A stretch of 7,758 bases of DNA from Idiomarina sp. UBA6142. Its GTDB lineage: Bacteria; Pseudomonadota; Gammaproteobacteria; Enterobacterales; Alteromonadaceae. The stretch spans positions 1 to 7,758 of the forward strand of contig DIVC01000034.1 of assembly GCA_002423905.1 (NCBI GenBank), written 5' to 3'. Made by a program: the position numbers and the translations under genes. Shown here piece after piece: positions 6,962 to 7,758 of this stretch (its first letter is position 1; each line of letters opens with the position of its first letter). Under the pieces are notes generated by a model, which did no database searches, was not told where the DNA came from, and worked only from the letters and a program-made list of their open reading frames with translations.

Positions 6962-7549
6962 ATGCAGAGTAAGTTTGCCTCCACATGCGCTTTGCTCGGG
7001 CTTCTGGTTGGTACCGTGGTATTCGGGCTGGTCGCCACGCCGGCGCTCAGCCAAGTCTATAAAAAGTGTGATAGCAATGGCGTGTGCTCATATTCAGACC
7101 AGCCACAAGCTGGCGCTGAAGCCATTGCAGTAAATACGGTGGTGACTGAGTTTGCCAAAGTAGTAGTCCCTGTTAGCACGCCTAACCCTGCCCTTACAAA
7201 GCCTCAACTAGCTGGCCCACCGGTTGTCACGGTGCGCATCACGAGTCCTATCGCACGAGACACCGTACGTTCTAACGGTGGTGAATTTGAGGTGATGTGG
7301 GTGGCCGACATTGAAAATCTTGAGGGCGACCCTAGCTATCAATTGCGCCTTGATACGGTGCCGGTCTATGAAGGCCCATTGACGCAAGTGATCTTGCGCG
7401 ATGTCGCCCGTGGTGAGCGGCGTTTGCAAGTGCGAGTATTCGCCCCCGACGGCACCGAATTAGCACAATCTGACACCGTGGAATTTTATGTGCAGCGGGT
7501 TTCTGTGTTCTCGCCAGCCCGGCAAGGGGGTACTGGTGGCAATGGCTGA
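6962..7549 (+). CDS. Secreted DUF4124-domain protein in the glnA-glnL operon
   Basis: This is an exported protein of 195 residues and unknown function. It begins with a signal peptide (about 1-30: short basic start, a hydrophobic core at 9-27, likely cleavage in PALS-QVYK). A short DUF4124-type motif follows (VYKKCDSNGVCSYSDQP, 32-48) with two cysteines, Cys36 and Cys42, that could form a disulfide. After a Pro-rich linker comes a beta-rich segment (about 88-188; RITSPIARDTVRS, RGERRLQVRVFAPDG, VEFYV) resembling an Ig-like sandwich. The start at 6962 has AAGGAG five bases upstream; an in-frame ATG at 6908 lies inside glnA and lacks the signal peptide at its N-terminus. It is 25 bases after glnA and overlaps glnL by 8 bases, so it should be co-expressed under nitrogen control. 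A role in periplasmic nitrogen response is a guess from position only. Confidence 0.9.
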   Translation: MQSKFASTCALLGLLVGTVVFGLVATPALSQVYKKCDSNGVCSYSDQPQAGAEAIAVNTVVTEFAKVVVPVSTPNPALTKPQLAGPPVVTVRITSPIARDTVRSNGGEFEVMWVADIENLEGDPSYQLRLDTVPVYEGPLTQVILRDVARGERRLQVRVFAPDGTELAQSDTVEFYVQRVSVFSPARQGGTGGNG

Positions 7550-7758
7550 TTGCACCACAATGGTGCATCCGCAACTGGATCAACTACTCACCGGTGTGTT
7601 AGTGCTGGATGATGCATTGTGTATCCACTACATGAATGCGACTGCTGAAGCTATTTTGGATGGCAGTCGCAAACGTTTAGTAGGACAACCGCTGTTCAGT
7701 TTGTTTAGCTATAGCAGTTTGAACCCCGAACTCCTCCAACATGCCTTGCGTGATCAGC
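7542..7758 (+). CDS. glnL: Nitrogen sensor kinase NtrB/GlnL, N-terminal PAS part (cut by window end)
   Basis: NtrB is the soluble histidine kinase/phosphatase that, under control of PII, sets the phosphorylation of NtrC. Only the first 72 codons are present. They match the N-terminal PAS domain of E. coli GlnL: GVLVLDDALCIHYMNATAEAIL aligns with its [22 protein letters not shown] region, and LVGQPLFSLFSYSSLNPELLQ with [21 protein letters not shown]. ATG 7542 overlaps the end of the DUF4124 gene by 8 bases, with AAGGGGG 11 bases upstream. A second in-frame ATG at 7560 is possible but has no good ribosome-binding sequence. Codons 4-9 coincide with a perfect NtrC-type palindrome. A downstream glnG/ntrC is expected but not visible. 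Confidence 0.95.
   Translation, partial: MADCTTMVHPQLDQLLTGVLVLDDALCIHYMNATAEAILDGSRKRLVGQPLFSLFSYSSLNPELLQHALRDQ
7551..7567 (+). promoter_or_regulatory. Perfect NtrC-type operator inside the start of glnL
   Basis: TGCACCACAATGGTGCA is a perfect TGCACC-N5-GGTGCA palindrome, identical in its arms to glnA site 2. It lies ten bases inside glnL and encodes residues 4-9 (CTTMVH). No sigma-54 or convincing sigma-70 promoter was found just upstream, so NtrC bound here would more likely impede transcription than activate it. In E. coli, NtrC represses a separate glnL promoter from a comparable location. Function here is inferred. Confidence 0.75.

Noticed and set aside
7470..7492. CTGACA as the -35 of a glnL promoter
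   Set aside because: No acceptable -10 box occurs 16-18 bases downstream; the nearest AT-rich hexamers are only 8-11 bases away.

Overview
The window looks like the chromosome of a gammaproteobacterium, most likely a marine, Alteromonadales-like one. This is inferred from close similarity of GlnA and TypA to the enterobacterial proteins, the divergent typA / glnA-glnL arrangement also found in E. coli, and a DUF4124 gene inserted between glnA and glnL. The exact genus cannot be fixed from sequence alone. There are seven genes: five complete, the first with an uncertain 5' end, and the last cut by the window edge. I see no tRNA, rRNA, CRISPR, insertion sequence or phage gene.

Positions 1-3261 hold a disassembled phosphorelay. 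A membrane sensor histidine kinase (Cache, HAMP, PAS, HisKA, HATPase; no receiver of its own) overlaps a stand-alone receiver protein by an ATGA junction. A single-domain histidine phosphotransfer (Hpt) protein is encoded convergently on the other strand, and its 3' end overlaps that of the receiver gene by 23 bases. Together they supply the HK, REC and Hpt modules that hybrid kinases of the ArcB/BarA type carry in one chain. No output regulator is in view, so the target is unknown. The hpt gene contains a perfect 15-bp inverted repeat near its 5' end, the least expected structure in the window.

Positions 3298-5127 (minus strand) encode the ribosome-associated GTPase TypA/BipA, only 36 bases upstream of hpt on the same strand. 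The 399-base region between typA and glnA holds a divergent control region. It has a TATAAT-type promoter for typA and, for glnA, two strong NtrC enhancer sites 34 bp apart, two small inverted repeats, and a -24/-12 sigma-54 promoter.

Positions 5527-7758 are a nitrogen-regulated operon: glnA (glutamine synthetase), a secreted DUF4124 protein, and glnL/ntrB, whose start codon overlaps the preceding gene. No terminator is visible between them, so NtrC~P acting at the sigma-54 promoter should drive all three. A further perfect NtrC-type site lies inside the first codons of glnL and suggests feedback on the sensor genes. The likely logic is that low nitrogen activates NtrB/NtrC, which raises GlnA while limiting NtrB/NtrC at the internal site.

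Most genes are ordinary, well-known families. The unusual material is in the regulatory DNA and in the split phosphorelay.
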